Shown here in pieces: positions 1 to 8,080 of a DNA stretch of 40,640 bases. Position numbers and translations under genes: made by a program. The DNA is from an uncultured Collinsella sp. (GTDB taxonomy: Bacteria; Actinomycetota; Coriobacteriia; Coriobacteriales; Coriobacteriaceae). Below the pieces are notes generated by a model. It did no database searches, was not told where the DNA came from, and saw only the letters and a program-made list of their open reading frames with translations. The number at the start of each line of letters is the position of its first letter. Position 1 is the stretch's first letter. The stretch spans positions 1-40,640 of the forward strand of contig CATWSG010000022.1 in NCBI GenBank assembly GCA_958353395.1, given 5' to 3'.

Positions 1-16
1 CAGTCCTGCGCAAGAC

Positions 17-42
17 GAAGGCCACATTAAGTGGCCTTCTTT
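17..42 (+). terminator. Hairpin at window edge, possible terminator
   Basis: A 9-bp perfect stem (17-25 with 31-39, loop attaa) is followed by a short T-run. It would end transcription entering from the left edge on the plus strand, but the gene it would serve lies outside the window. The T-run is only three to four bases, so the call is tentative. Confidence 0.45.
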
Positions 43-110
43 GCGTGCGGAACTCGCGACAAACCAAAACCATCTCGCCAGCCCAGCGATCATGGGGTCC
101 CAAGGTTTTC

Positions 111-143
111 AAAAAAGCGGTCGGCGCGCAGTGCGCCGACCGC
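111..143 (-). terminator. Intrinsic terminator of gyrA
   Basis: An 11-bp perfect GC-rich stem (117-127 with 133-143, 5-nt loop) is followed on the minus strand by six T residues (the A-run at 111-116). It lies 41 bases beyond the gyrA stop and closes the gyrB-gyrA unit. Confidence 0.9.
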
Positions 144-183
144 CGATATATGGGGTCTGATATTTTCTACCAGCTAGGGCCTC

Positions 184-2925
184 TTACTCGTCTAGGAGAT
201 CTTCTGGTATGTCGTTGCCGTCGCCTAGATCGACAGGGGTTTCTTCGGGGGCGGAGCCGTTTTCTGTGGCTTCGCCTTCGGGCTTCTCTTTGGCGGCTGT
301 CATGCGGGCCACGGCGCAGATGCGGTCGTTGTCGTCGACGGTCATCATCTTGACGCCCTGGGTGGCGCGGCCAGTCTGGCTGATCTCGTCGGTCTTGACG
401 CGAATGACCGTCGCACCCTCCGTCACGATGAACAGCTCGTGCTGCGGGCCCACCGTCTTCATGGCCGCGAGGTTACCCTTGCGCTCGGTCATTTGGATGG
501 TGTAGACGCCCTGGCCGCCGCGATTCTGCTCCGGGTAGTCCGCAACCGGCGTGCGTTTGCCGTAGCCGCGCTCGGTAATGACGAACAGATCGCCGTTGCC
601 GTTAGTGACTTCCATCCCCAGAACGCTCACGCCGTCCTTCATGCTAATGCCGCGAACGCCGCTGGTATCGCGGCCGGTGGCGCGCACCTGCTCCTCGGAG
701 AACATGATCGCCTTGCCCGCGGTGGTGGCCAGGATAATCTTGTCGCCCTCGCGCACGCGGCGCACGTTCAGCAGCGCGTCATCGTCACGCAGGTTGATAG
801 CGATCAGGCCGTCGCGACGGCTGCGGTCATATGCGCTCATCACGGTCTTCTTGACCATGCCGCTCTTGGTGGCAAACATCAGGTACTCGTCGGCCGGGAA
901 CTCGCGGCAGCTGATGACGCTCGCGATCTTCTCGCCTTCCTCGAAGGGCAGCAGGTTGACGATCGCGGTACCGCGCGCCTGGCGCGTACCCACCGGCAGC
1001 TCGTGCACCTTCAGGCGATAGACCTTGCCCTTGCTCGAGAAGAACAGCACGTACTCGTGCGTGGACGCGATGAACATCTCATCGATAACGTCGTCCTCTT
1101 TGAGGTTGACGCCCGACACGCCCTTGCCACCGCGCTTCTGGGCACGGTAGGCAGCCACTGGGATACGCTTAACGTAGCCGGTGTGGGTGATGGTCACGAC
1201 CATATCCTCGTCGGCGATGAGGTCCTCGACATCCAGGTCCTTCTCAACCTGGCTGATTTCGGTACGGCGCTTGTCGCCAAACTTCTTGGAGATCTCGCGC
1301 ATCTCTTCCTTGATGACGCCCAGAATCTTCTCCTCGTGCGCCAGCAGGTCCTCGTAGTAGGCGATGGCGCGGCGCAGGCCGTCCAACTCTTCTTGGATCT
1401 TGTCGCGCTCCAGGCCGGTCAGGCGGCGCAGCTTCATCTCGAGGATGGCCGTGGTCTGCTCGGGCGTAAAGCCAAAGCGTTCGATCAGTCGGCTGCTGGC
1501 CTCGGAGTCGGTCTGCGAGGAGCGGATGATGCTGATGACCTCGTCGATATGGTCAAGGGCCATCAGGTAGCCCTCGAGGATATGCGCTCGGGCCTGGGCC
1601 TTCTTAAGGTCGAAGCGGGTGCGGCGAGTGACTACGTCGACCTGGTGGTCTATGTAGTGCTGCAGCATCTCGCGCAGGCTCAGGCATTTGGGAACGCCGT
1701 TGACGAGTGCCAGGTTGTTGGCGCCAAAGGTCGTCTGCAGCGAGGTGTACTTATACAGATTGTTGAGCACGACCTGCGGAATGACGCCCTTCTTGAGCTC
1801 AATGACCAGACGGATGCCCTTCTGGTTGGACTCATCGCGCATATCCGAGATGCCCTCGATGCGCTTGTCGTTGACGAGCTGGGCGATCTTCTCCTGCAGG
1901 GTGCCCTTGTTGACCATGTAGGGAATCTCGGTAAAGACCAGGCGGCTGCGGCCGGTCTTGGTGGACTCCACATGTGCCTTGGCACGCACGGTAATGGAGC
2001 CGCGGCCGGTCTCGTAGCTCTGCTTTATGCCGGCACTGCCCATGATGATGGCGCCAGTGGGGAAGTCCGGACCGGGCATGATCTGCATGAGCTCGTCGAC
2101 GGTGGCGTCGGGGTTGTCGATCAGGTAGCAGGTGGCCTCGATCGCCTCGGTGAGGTTATGTGGAGCGATATTGGTGGCCATGCCGACGGCGATGCCCTGA
2201 CTGCCGTTAACCAGCAAGTTGGGGAAGCGCGCAGGCAGCGCCACGGGCTCGGCGAGCGATTCGTCGTAGTTGGGCTGCCAGTCGACGGTATCCTTCTGCA
2301 GGTCGCGCAGCAGTTCCATGGCGGGCTTTGCCAGGCGGCTCTCGGTGTAACGCATGGCCGCCGCGCCGTCGCCGTCGATGTTACCGAAGTTGCCGTGACC
2401 ATCGATGAGCGGCGTGCGCATGGAGAACCACTGCGCCAGGCGAACCATGGCCTCGTAGACCGCGGAGTCACCGTGCGGATGGTACTTACCGATAACTTCG
2501 CCGACCGTCCAGGCCGACTTCTTATGTGGGCGGTTGGGGTAGATGCCGCTCTCGTTCATCGCGTACAAGATGCGGCGGTGCACCGGCTTTAAGCCGTCGC
2601 GCACGTCCGGCAGGGCGCGCGCCGTGATGACCGACATCGAATACTCGATGAACGACTGCTTCATCTCGCGACCGAACTCCGAAATCTGGAGCTGGCCGCC
2701 GTTGATATCCTCGCCGGCCGAGGCGCCGCGATCGACTTCGCCAAAGCTCTCCTCGAGCTCGGCGTCGTCGTCTTCTTCCTCATCATCATCGGCATCGGGG
2801 TTATAGGCGTCCGGGTCGCCGTCCTCGCCCTGCTCAGCACGGGCAAGCAGGCGCTTCAAATCATCGGGCATACCGGCATCGCCGGCCTCGTCCATACCCT
2901 CGTTATTGTTGATATCGTCTGCCAC
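184..2925 (-). CDS. gyrA: DNA gyrase subunit A
   Basis: GyrA is the breakage-reunion subunit of DNA gyrase, which with GyrB introduces negative supercoils in an ATP-dependent way. The 913-residue protein has the catalytic tyrosine at about residue 193 (AAMRYTESRL) and the quinolone-pocket loop GDSAVYEAMVR with Ser154 and Glu158. These match the drug-sensitive serine and acidic residue of E. coli Ser83 and Asp87. The GyrA box QKRGGKG lies at about 596-602, within the C-terminal beta-pinwheel. The start is GTG at 2925, preceded by an AGGAGG ribosome site at ideal spacing. It begins 11 bases after gyrB ends, so the two are co-transcribed. Residues 1-80 are an acidic, low-complexity extension before the usual start of the family, and the C-terminal tail is also acidic. 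The identity is certain; the extension's role is unknown. Confidence 0.98.
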   Translation of the reverse strand: MADDINNNEGMDEAGDAGMPDDLKRLLARAEQGEDGDPDAYNPDADDDEEEDDDAELEESFGEVDRGASAGEDINGGQLQISEFGREMKQSFIEYSMSVITARALPDVRDGLKPVHRRILYAMNESGIYPNRPHKKSAWTVGEVIGKYHPHGDSAVYEAMVRLAQWFSMRTPLIDGHGNFGNIDGDGAAAMRYTESRLAKPAMELLRDLQKDTVDWQPNYDESLAEPVALPARFPNLLVNGSQGIAVGMATNIAPHNLTEAIEATCYLIDNPDATVDELMQIMPGPDFPTGAIIMGSAGIKQSYETGRGSITVRAKAHVESTKTGRSRLVFTEIPYMVNKGTLQEKIAQLVNDKRIEGISDMRDESNQKGIRLVIELKKGVIPQVVLNNLYKYTSLQTTFGANNLALVNGVPKCLSLREMLQHYIDHQVDVVTRRTRFDLKKAQARAHILEGYLMALDHIDEVISIIRSSQTDSEASSRLIERFGFTPEQTTAILEMKLRRLTGLERDKIQEELDGLRRAIAYYEDLLAHEEKILGVIKEEMREISKKFGDKRRTEISQVEKDLDVEDLIADEDMVVTITHTGYVKRIPVAAYRAQKRGGKGVSGVNLKEDDVIDEMFIASTHEYVLFFSSKGKVYRLKVHELPVGTRQARGTAIVNLLPFEEGEKIASVISCREFPADEYLMFATKSGMVKKTVMSAYDRSRRDGLIAINLRDDDALLNVRRVREGDKIILATTAGKAIMFSEEQVRATGRDTSGVRGISMKDGVSVLGMEVTNGNGDLFVITERGYGKRTPVADYPEQNRGGQGVYTIQMTERKGNLAAMKTVGPQHELFIVTEGATVIRVKTDEISQTGRATQGVKMMTVDDNDRICAVARMTAAKEKPEGEATENGSAPEETPVDLGDGNDIPEDLLDE

Positions 2926-2936
2926 GTTACCTCCTC

Positions 2937-4967
2937 TTAAGCGTCAAGGAAACGCGCGTCATGCGCATGTTTTTCAATGTACTCGCGGCGATAGCCGACC
3001 TCGGAACCCATGAGCTCTCGCACGGCGCGGTCCGCCACCACGGCGTCCTCGATCGACACGCGCTGCAGGATGCGGGTCTTGGGGTCCATCGTCGTCGAGG
3101 CAAGCTGCTTGGGGTCCATCTCGCCCAGGCCCTTGTAGCGCTGGACGGTATAGCCCTTGCGCTTTTTGGTGATCTTGCCGTCCTTGGCCTTGCCGTCCTC
3201 GTCGTTATCGTCGGGGTTCAGGCCCAGGCTCTGGATGGTGTCGCGCAGGATCTCGTCTTCGGGCTGGCGGCCGTTGGGATACACGTAGTGGATCTTGTTG
3301 CGCACCTTAATGCCAAAGATGGGCGGGCAGGCAACATAGACGTAACCGGCATCGATCAGCGGACGCATGTACTTGTAGAAGAACGTCAGCAGCAGGATGC
3401 GGATATGCGCGCCGTCGACGTCTGCATCGGTCATGATGATGATCTTGTGGTAGCGCGCCTTGGTGATATCGAAGTCGCCGCCGTCGCCGGCACTCGTCGT
3501 GACGCCGCAGCCGATCGCGGTAATCAGCGACTGGATGGTGTCACTCGAGAACGCGCGATGGTCACCAACGCGCTCGACGTTCAAAATCTTGCCGCGCAGG
3601 GGCAGAATCGCCTGGATGTCTCGGCGACGGCCGTCCTTGGCCGAACCGCCTGCCGAGTCGCCCTCTACGATGAAGAGCTCGGTCAGCTCGGCATCGCGCA
3701 CCGAGCAGTCGGCGAGCTTACCGGGCAGGGACGCCGTCTCGAGCAGGCTCTTGCGGCGGGTCGCCTCGCGCGCCTTGCGGGCGGCATTGCGCGCCTTGCA
3801 GGCCTGCTGCGCCTTCTTGACGATCTCGCGAGCGGGCTTAGGGTGCTCCTCGAGGTAATCGGCAAGGCCGTCGGTCACGATCTTGAGCGTCAGCGCGCGC
3901 ATATAGGAGCTGCCGAGCTTGGCCTTGGTCTGGCCCTCAAACTGCGGATCGGGCAGCTTGACCGAGATAACGGCCGAAAGGCCCTCGCGCACATCGTCGC
4001 CGGTCAGGTTGGCGTCTTTTTCCTTGAGCAGGTTCTGCTTGCGCGCGTAATCGTTGATCACGCGGGTGAGCGCGGTACGGAAGCCCTCAAGGTGCATGCC
4101 GCCTTCGGGGGTGTAGATGTCGTTGGCAAACGACATGACGTTCTCGCCGTAGCCGCTATTCCACTGCAGGGAAACCTCGACCTCGCCCATCTTGGCCACA
4201 GGCGCGTCCGGGTCCGATTTGCCCTCGATGTAGATGGGCTCCTTAAAGGCCTCGGGAACGTCCTTGCCCTCGTTGAGGAACTTGACGAAGTCGATGATGC
4301 CGCCCTCGTAGCAAAACTCCTCCACGTGGGGAGTCGCTTCGCGCTCGTCGGTCAGCACGATTTTGAGGTTCTTATTGAGGAACGCCGTCTCCTGCAGACG
4401 GTTATGCAGCGTATCGAAATCGTAGATGCAGGTCTCGAAGATCTCGTCGTCGGGCCAGAAGGTGACGGTGGTGCCCGTCGAATCCGAGGTGCCCACGACC
4501 TCCATCTTCTTGACGGTCTTGCCGCGCGAGAACTCCATCTCGTAGGTGTTGCCGTCGCGACGAACCTGAACGACCACGCGCTTGGACAGTGCGTTGACGA
4601 CGGAGATGCCAACGCCGTGCAGGCCGCCCGAGACCTTATAGGCCGAGTTATCGAACTTACCGCCGGCGTGCAAGATCGTCATGACGACCTCGAGCGTCGG
4701 GATCTTTTTAACAGGGTGCTCGTCGACGGGGATGCCGCGCCCGTTGTCGACGACCGTGATGGAGTTGTCGGCGTGGACCGTCACCTGGATCTCGGTGCAG
4801 AAACCGGCCATGGCCTCGTCGACGGAGTTGTCAACGATCTCCCACACCAGGTGATGCAGACCGCTGGCGCTCGTCGAGCCGATATACATGCCCGGGCGCT
4901 TACGAACGGCCTCGAGACCTTCGAGAATCTTAATCTCGCCGCCATCGTAATCGTTTTCGTTTGCCAC
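2937..4967 (-). CDS. gyrB: DNA gyrase subunit B
   Basis: GyrB is the ATPase subunit of gyrase. The GHKL ATP-binding motif EIVDNSVDEA (Glu44, Asn48) is near the N terminus. The TOPRIM domain contains EGDSAGGS and TDADVDGAH, the Mg-binding acidic residues. The start is placed at GTG 4967 (VANENDYD...) because an AGGAGG ribosome site lies just upstream of it. A longer in-frame reading from TTG 4985 would translate that ribosome site and is unlikely. The resulting 676 residues fit the short type II gyrase B of Gram-positives. It follows dciA, but a terminator lies in between, so it probably has its own promoter. I could not identify that promoter with confidence in the roughly 50-base leader. Confidence 0.98.
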   Translation of the reverse strand: MANENDYDGGEIKILEGLEAVRKRPGMYIGSTSASGLHHLVWEIVDNSVDEAMAGFCTEIQVTVHADNSITVVDNGRGIPVDEHPVKKIPTLEVVMTILHAGGKFDNSAYKVSGGLHGVGISVVNALSKRVVVQVRRDGNTYEMEFSRGKTVKKMEVVGTSDSTGTTVTFWPDDEIFETCIYDFDTLHNRLQETAFLNKNLKIVLTDEREATPHVEEFCYEGGIIDFVKFLNEGKDVPEAFKEPIYIEGKSDPDAPVAKMGEVEVSLQWNSGYGENVMSFANDIYTPEGGMHLEGFRTALTRVINDYARKQNLLKEKDANLTGDDVREGLSAVISVKLPDPQFEGQTKAKLGSSYMRALTLKIVTDGLADYLEEHPKPAREIVKKAQQACKARNAARKAREATRRKSLLETASLPGKLADCSVRDAELTELFIVEGDSAGGSAKDGRRRDIQAILPLRGKILNVERVGDHRAFSSDTIQSLITAIGCGVTTSAGDGGDFDITKARYHKIIIMTDADVDGAHIRILLLTFFYKYMRPLIDAGYVYVACPPIFGIKVRNKIHYVYPNGRQPEDEILRDTIQSLGLNPDDNDEDGKAKDGKITKKRKGYTVQRYKGLGEMDPKQLASTTMDPKTRILQRVSIEDAVVADRAVRELMGSEVGYRREYIEKHAHDARFLDA

Positions 4968-5016
4968 ACGTCCTCCTTCAGTCAAGAAAATGTGTACAGC
5001 CTTACTAGTTTATCGT

Positions 5017-5046
5017 AAAAAAATACCCTCGGGAACGAGGGTATTT
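5017..5046 (-). terminator. Terminator between dciA and gyrB
   Basis: An 11-bp perfect stem (5021-5031 with 5036-5046, 4-nt loop) is followed on the minus strand by a run of T residues. It lies 26 bases after the dciA stop and separates the dnaA-dnaN-recF-dciA transcript from gyrBA. Confidence 0.9.
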
Positions 5047-5072
5047 GGCTCTACAAGGCCACCAGATGCGAT

Positions 5073-5636
5073 TTAAGGCTCTTTTTTGCTTTGCACGCCC
5101 TTGGCCCACTCGGCACTGGCTCTCATGGCATTCTCGAGGGCCTCGCGCAGTTTTTGGTCTTCGATGGGCGCCACTTGGCGCTCAATCTCGGTGCGCTCGG
5201 CCTCACTTAGGTCGGCGTGCGGGGCCGGCGGGCGCTCGGTCGTCGCCGGGCGCAGGCGCTGCTTGGCGGCGGGCGGCGTGTGACCGGGCGCGGTGGTTTT
5301 GAACACCAGGCCATCCACATGCGCACCGGCGCGCTCCATGCGCGCGCGGATGATCTCGCGCAACAGCGTCATTTCCTGCGTCCACGAGGGCGAGTCGAGA
5401 TACACCAGCAGCTCATTGGACTCGGGCAGGTAGCGCAGGCCCGTCACATGCCGCCCCTCGCGCGTGCCCGAGCACACCGCGTTCCACGCGCGATAGACCG
5501 CGCGCGACTCCTCGGCAGCCTCCATCTGCGCGCGGCGCTCAGGTGTTGCAGCCGCCAGGATGCGCTGGCGCTCTGCGTTCAAAAATCCACTGAAGGCAAC
5601 CGTTTCGCTCTCGCGCTCGTAATTAGCACGTCTCAC
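5073..5636 (-). CDS. dciA: DciA-like DUF721 protein, probable helicase loader
   Basis: This 187-residue protein sits directly after recF, the position occupied by the DUF721 gene in other Actinobacteria (for example Rv0004 in M. tuberculosis). DUF721 proteins are DciA relatives, which load or position the replicative helicase DnaB. The core lies at about residues 45-110 (RAWNAVCSG...LLVYLDSPSWTQEM...LREII), with the usual pattern of an exposed beta-strand with SPSWAQEL-like residues. The C-terminal half is charged and probably disordered. The start is GTG 5636, overlapping the recF stop by 14 bases, which implies translational coupling. The function is inferred from family and synteny, not from a catalytic motif. 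Confidence 0.8.
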   Translation of the reverse strand: MRRANYERESETVAFSGFLNAERQRILAAATPERRAQMEAAEESRAVYRAWNAVCSGTREGRHVTGLRYLPESNELLVYLDSPSWTQEMTLLREIIRARMERAGAHVDGLVFKTTAPGHTPPAAKQRLRPATTERPPAPHADLSEAERTEIERQVAPIEDQKLREALENAMRASAEWAKGVQSKKEP

Positions 5637-6729
5637 CCATGCTCACCACCTTGGCTCGATCAAGCAGGTCATCGGTAAAGTACCCCAGGTTGGTCGTGGT
5701 TATGACCGTCTGGATATCATCGCCGATCAGCCGCAGGAAAGCACCGCGGCGTTCGCCGTCGAGTTCGCTCATCACGTCGTCCAAAAGCAGCAATGGGGCG
5801 GTGCCCAGGACATCGCGAGCCACGGCCACCTCGGCCACCTTCCAGGACAGTACCAACGTTCGCTGCTGTCCTTGGCTGGCAAATGAACGGGCGGAGCGAC
5901 CCGCAACGGTAAACTCAATCTCGTCGCGATGCGGTCCCACCAGCGTCACGCCGCGGCGAATTTCCTCGTCGGCGCGCCCATCAAGGGCAGCCAGCATGCG
6001 CTCGTACGCCCAGCCCTTCAGCTCTTCGCGATCCTCGACCTGGGGCAAATCCCCCAGCGTGGACGCATAGGACACGTTGGCGGCTTCACCGGACGCCACT
6101 TGCCCGTAGGCAGTACGCACATGGCCCGCCAGCCGGTCGAGCAGGGCCAACCGGTGCACGAGCAGAGCCGCGCCCGCGCGGGCAATCGAATCGTTCCACG
6201 CGCCGAGCATCTCGCGGCAGCACCAGGCCTCCTTGAGCAAGGCGTTACGCTGGGTCACGCAGCGACCATAGGTGCTCGCAAGATCGGCATAGCGTGCGCT
6301 CAGTTGCATGCCAAAGTCGTCGAGGGCGGCGCGGCGCACACTGGCGCCTCGCTTAACCATGTCCAGATGGTCGGGGCAAAACAGCACGCTCGGCAGAACC
6401 CCGCGCACACCGGCGGCAGAGCATCTCTTGCCGTTGCGGCTAAACGAGCGTTTACCGTCCTCCGCGCTCAATCCCATATCAAGTACGCGGCCGTCGCCCT
6501 CGAGCCTCAGCTCGATCTTGCACGAGCCCACGCCATCATGGACGAGCTCGGCTGCGGTCGGATGCCTAAACGAGGCGCCGCTCGTCAGCAGCTGCAGCGC
6601 CTCTATGAGATTGGTCTTTCCCGCCGCGTTGGGTCCCGCAAGTATCGTCACGCCCTCGTCCAGGGCAAGACGATAGCTCTCGAAACTGCGGTAGTGCGCG
6701 ACGGAAAGATCGCGGGCGAACATGGTCAT
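5623..6729 (-). CDS. recF: DNA replication and repair protein RecF
   Basis: RecF is an SMC/ABC-type ATPase that helps load RecA at single-strand gaps through RecOR. The 368-residue length is typical. Walker A GPNAAGKT lies at residues 32-39, the ABC-like signature SQGQQRTLVLS lies in the C-terminal third, and the Walker B LLLLDDVMSELD follows. It starts at ATG 6729, 9 bases after the dnaN stop. A second ATG two codons downstream (6723) is also possible, and neither has a strong ribosome site, which suggests coupling to dnaN. It overlaps dciA at its 3' end. Confidence 0.96.
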   Translation of the reverse strand: MTMFARDLSVAHYRSFESYRLALDEGVTILAGPNAAGKTNLIEALQLLTSGASFRHPTAAELVHDGVGSCKIELRLEGDGRVLDMGLSAEDGKRSFSRNGKRCSAAGVRGVLPSVLFCPDHLDMVKRGASVRRAALDDFGMQLSARYADLASTYGRCVTQRNALLKEAWCCREMLGAWNDSIARAGAALLVHRLALLDRLAGHVRTAYGQVASGEAANVSYASTLGDLPQVEDREELKGWAYERMLAALDGRADEEIRRGVTLVGPHRDEIEFTVAGRSARSFASQGQQRTLVLSWKVAEVAVARDVLGTAPLLLLDDVMSELDGERRGAFLRLIGDDIQTVITTTNLGYFTDDLLDRAKVVSMGETC

Positions 6730-6738
6730 GGCGCAGCG

Positions 6739-7842
6739 CTAGATGCGAACCGGCATGACCAGGTACAGATAGTTGATCTTGTCGTAGGACTTGAAGATGC
6801 CCGCCTGCGAGTAGCTCTTGAGCTCCAGCGTGATCTCCTTCTCCTTGGACAGGGCATTGAGGCAGCCGAAGATGTAGTGGTAGTTGAAGGCGATGGTACC
6901 CGACTCGCCCTCGGCCTCGACATCGATCGTCTCCTGCGCAAGGTCCTGGTCATTGGAAATGGAAGACAGGCCCATCTGCCCGTTCTCGACATCGATCTCG
7001 AACTTGACGGCGGGATTGGCGCTCGCGATAACGGCTACGCGCTTGAGGGCGGCGTTAAAGGCGGCGACGTCGATCTTGACGCTCGTCACGCACGAATCGG
7101 GGATGAGCTGCTTGTAGTTGGGATACACGCCCTCGATGCGGCGCGACACGTAGGTGGTGTTGCCGGCCTCGAAGACGACTTGGGTGTCGGTAGCCCCGAT
7201 CATGATGGTCGCCTGGCTGGCCATGATGTTCAGCGCGTCGTTAAAGGCGTCGGCCGGAACGTTGAGCTCAAAGGAGCCTTCGAGGGTCGAGGTCTCGACC
7301 TGCGTATCGCACACGGCCAAACGGAAGGAATCGGTCGCCACCAGGCGCACGGTGTTGTTCTCGACCTTCATGTGCACGCCGCCCAGGATGGGGCGGGCCT
7401 TGTCGGTCGAGGTGACGCGCCACACGCGGCCGACCATTTCGGACAAGATATCGGTCGGCAGCTCCACGGCGCTCTCGATGGCATAGGCCGGAAACTCGGG
7501 GAAGTCATTGGCATCGAGCGTGTTCAGCCTAAAAGAGCTCTTCTCGCAACTGATCAGCACTTGGCGCTCGGACAGCTCAAAGGTGACCGGGGCATCGGGG
7601 AGGGTCTTGGTGATATTGGAGAGCATCTTACAGGGAATAACCATCTCGCCCTCTTCTTCGACATGCGCCGCGATGCGATGACGGATCGAGATGGTGTAGT
7701 TAGAGGTCTGGAATTCCAAGATGCCGTCTTGCGCCTTAACGAGCACGCCCGACAGGATGGGAAGGGTGGATGCCGAAGCGACACCCTTCATTACGACGCC
7801 GATGGCTTGTGTAAGCGAGCTCTGGCTGACGGTGAACTTCAT
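6739..7842 (-). CDS. dnaN: DNA polymerase III sliding clamp (beta subunit)
   Basis: DnaN forms the ring-shaped dimer that tethers DNA polymerase III to DNA. The 367-residue length and sequence, from MKFTVSQSSLTQAI to the C-terminal YLVMPVRI, match the beta-clamp family. The MPxRL-like C terminus is characteristic of the clamp's C-terminal strand. The start is ATG 7842 with an AAAGG ribosome site 9 bases upstream. Its leader is the AT-rich tract that I interpret as the origin unwinding region. It is followed closely by recF, as in most Gram-positives. Confidence 0.97.
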   Translation of the reverse strand: MKFTVSQSSLTQAIGVVMKGVASASTLPILSGVLVKAQDGILEFQTSNYTISIRHRIAAHVEEEGEMVIPCKMLSNITKTLPDAPVTFELSERQVLISCEKSSFRLNTLDANDFPEFPAYAIESAVELPTDILSEMVGRVWRVTSTDKARPILGGVHMKVENNTVRLVATDSFRLAVCDTQVETSTLEGSFELNVPADAFNDALNIMASQATIMIGATDTQVVFEAGNTTYVSRRIEGVYPNYKQLIPDSCVTSVKIDVAAFNAALKRVAVIASANPAVKFEIDVENGQMGLSSISNDQDLAQETIDVEAEGESGTIAFNYHYIFGCLNALSKEKEITLELKSYSQAGIFKSYDKINYLYLVMPVRI

Positions 7843-8080
7843 CTTTTAATACCTTTCTATAGATATAAATATCTTAATAATAGTAATAGCACTGACGAAA
7901 CTGTTGATTACTCCCAAAGACGCAGGTCAGACCCAGAAAGAGAATCGACAGCAACCTGTGTGCAACAGGGGTGGTTTTCCACGTTCAAAACCTGCGCAAA
8001 ACTTTTCATCACCGCGGGTTGGGTTTTAGACACCTTATGCCCGTGGTTTCGACAAGTTTTCAACAGGTGTCTCTATTTCC
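7843..8080. other. oriC: dnaA-dnaN intergenic region, probable oriC unwinding region
   Basis: This 238-base gap has an AT-rich tract (7846-7890) that includes five consecutive triplets TAATAATAGTAATAG (7875-7889). These fit the published DnaA-trio pattern (3'-[G/A]A[T/A]-5'). Twelve bases further on is TGTTGATTA (7902-7910), a DnaA-box-like site. More box-like sites follow: TTTTCCACG (7975-7983), TTTTCATCA (8003-8011) and GTTTTCAACAGG (8056-8067). The last also occurs twice, inverted, upstream of the dnaA operon. Genes on both sides run away from this neighbourhood. Trio, adjacent box and dnaN-proximal AT tract together make this the best candidate for strand opening. Confidence 0.7.
7875..7910 (+). 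promoter_or_regulatory. DnaA-trio array with adjacent DnaA-box-like site
   Basis: TAA-TAA-TAG-TAA-TAG at 7875-7889 is a perfect run of five DnaA-trios, separated by 12 bases from TGTTGATTA (7902-7910). That site differs at two positions from the inverted classical box TGTGGATAA. The layout, trios leading away from a box, matches the basal unwinding element described in Bacillus subtilis. Function is inferred. Confidence 0.6.

Noticed and set aside
439..2592. Long 717-codon reading frame antisense to gyrA
   Set aside because: It lies wholly opposite a certain gyrA gene, lacks a ribosome site and has low-complexity composition. Such antisense frames are common in GC-rich DNA.
2961..5018. Long 685-codon reading frame antisense to gyrB
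   Set aside because: Same reasons; the gyrB motifs on the minus strand are unambiguous and the translation resembles no protein.
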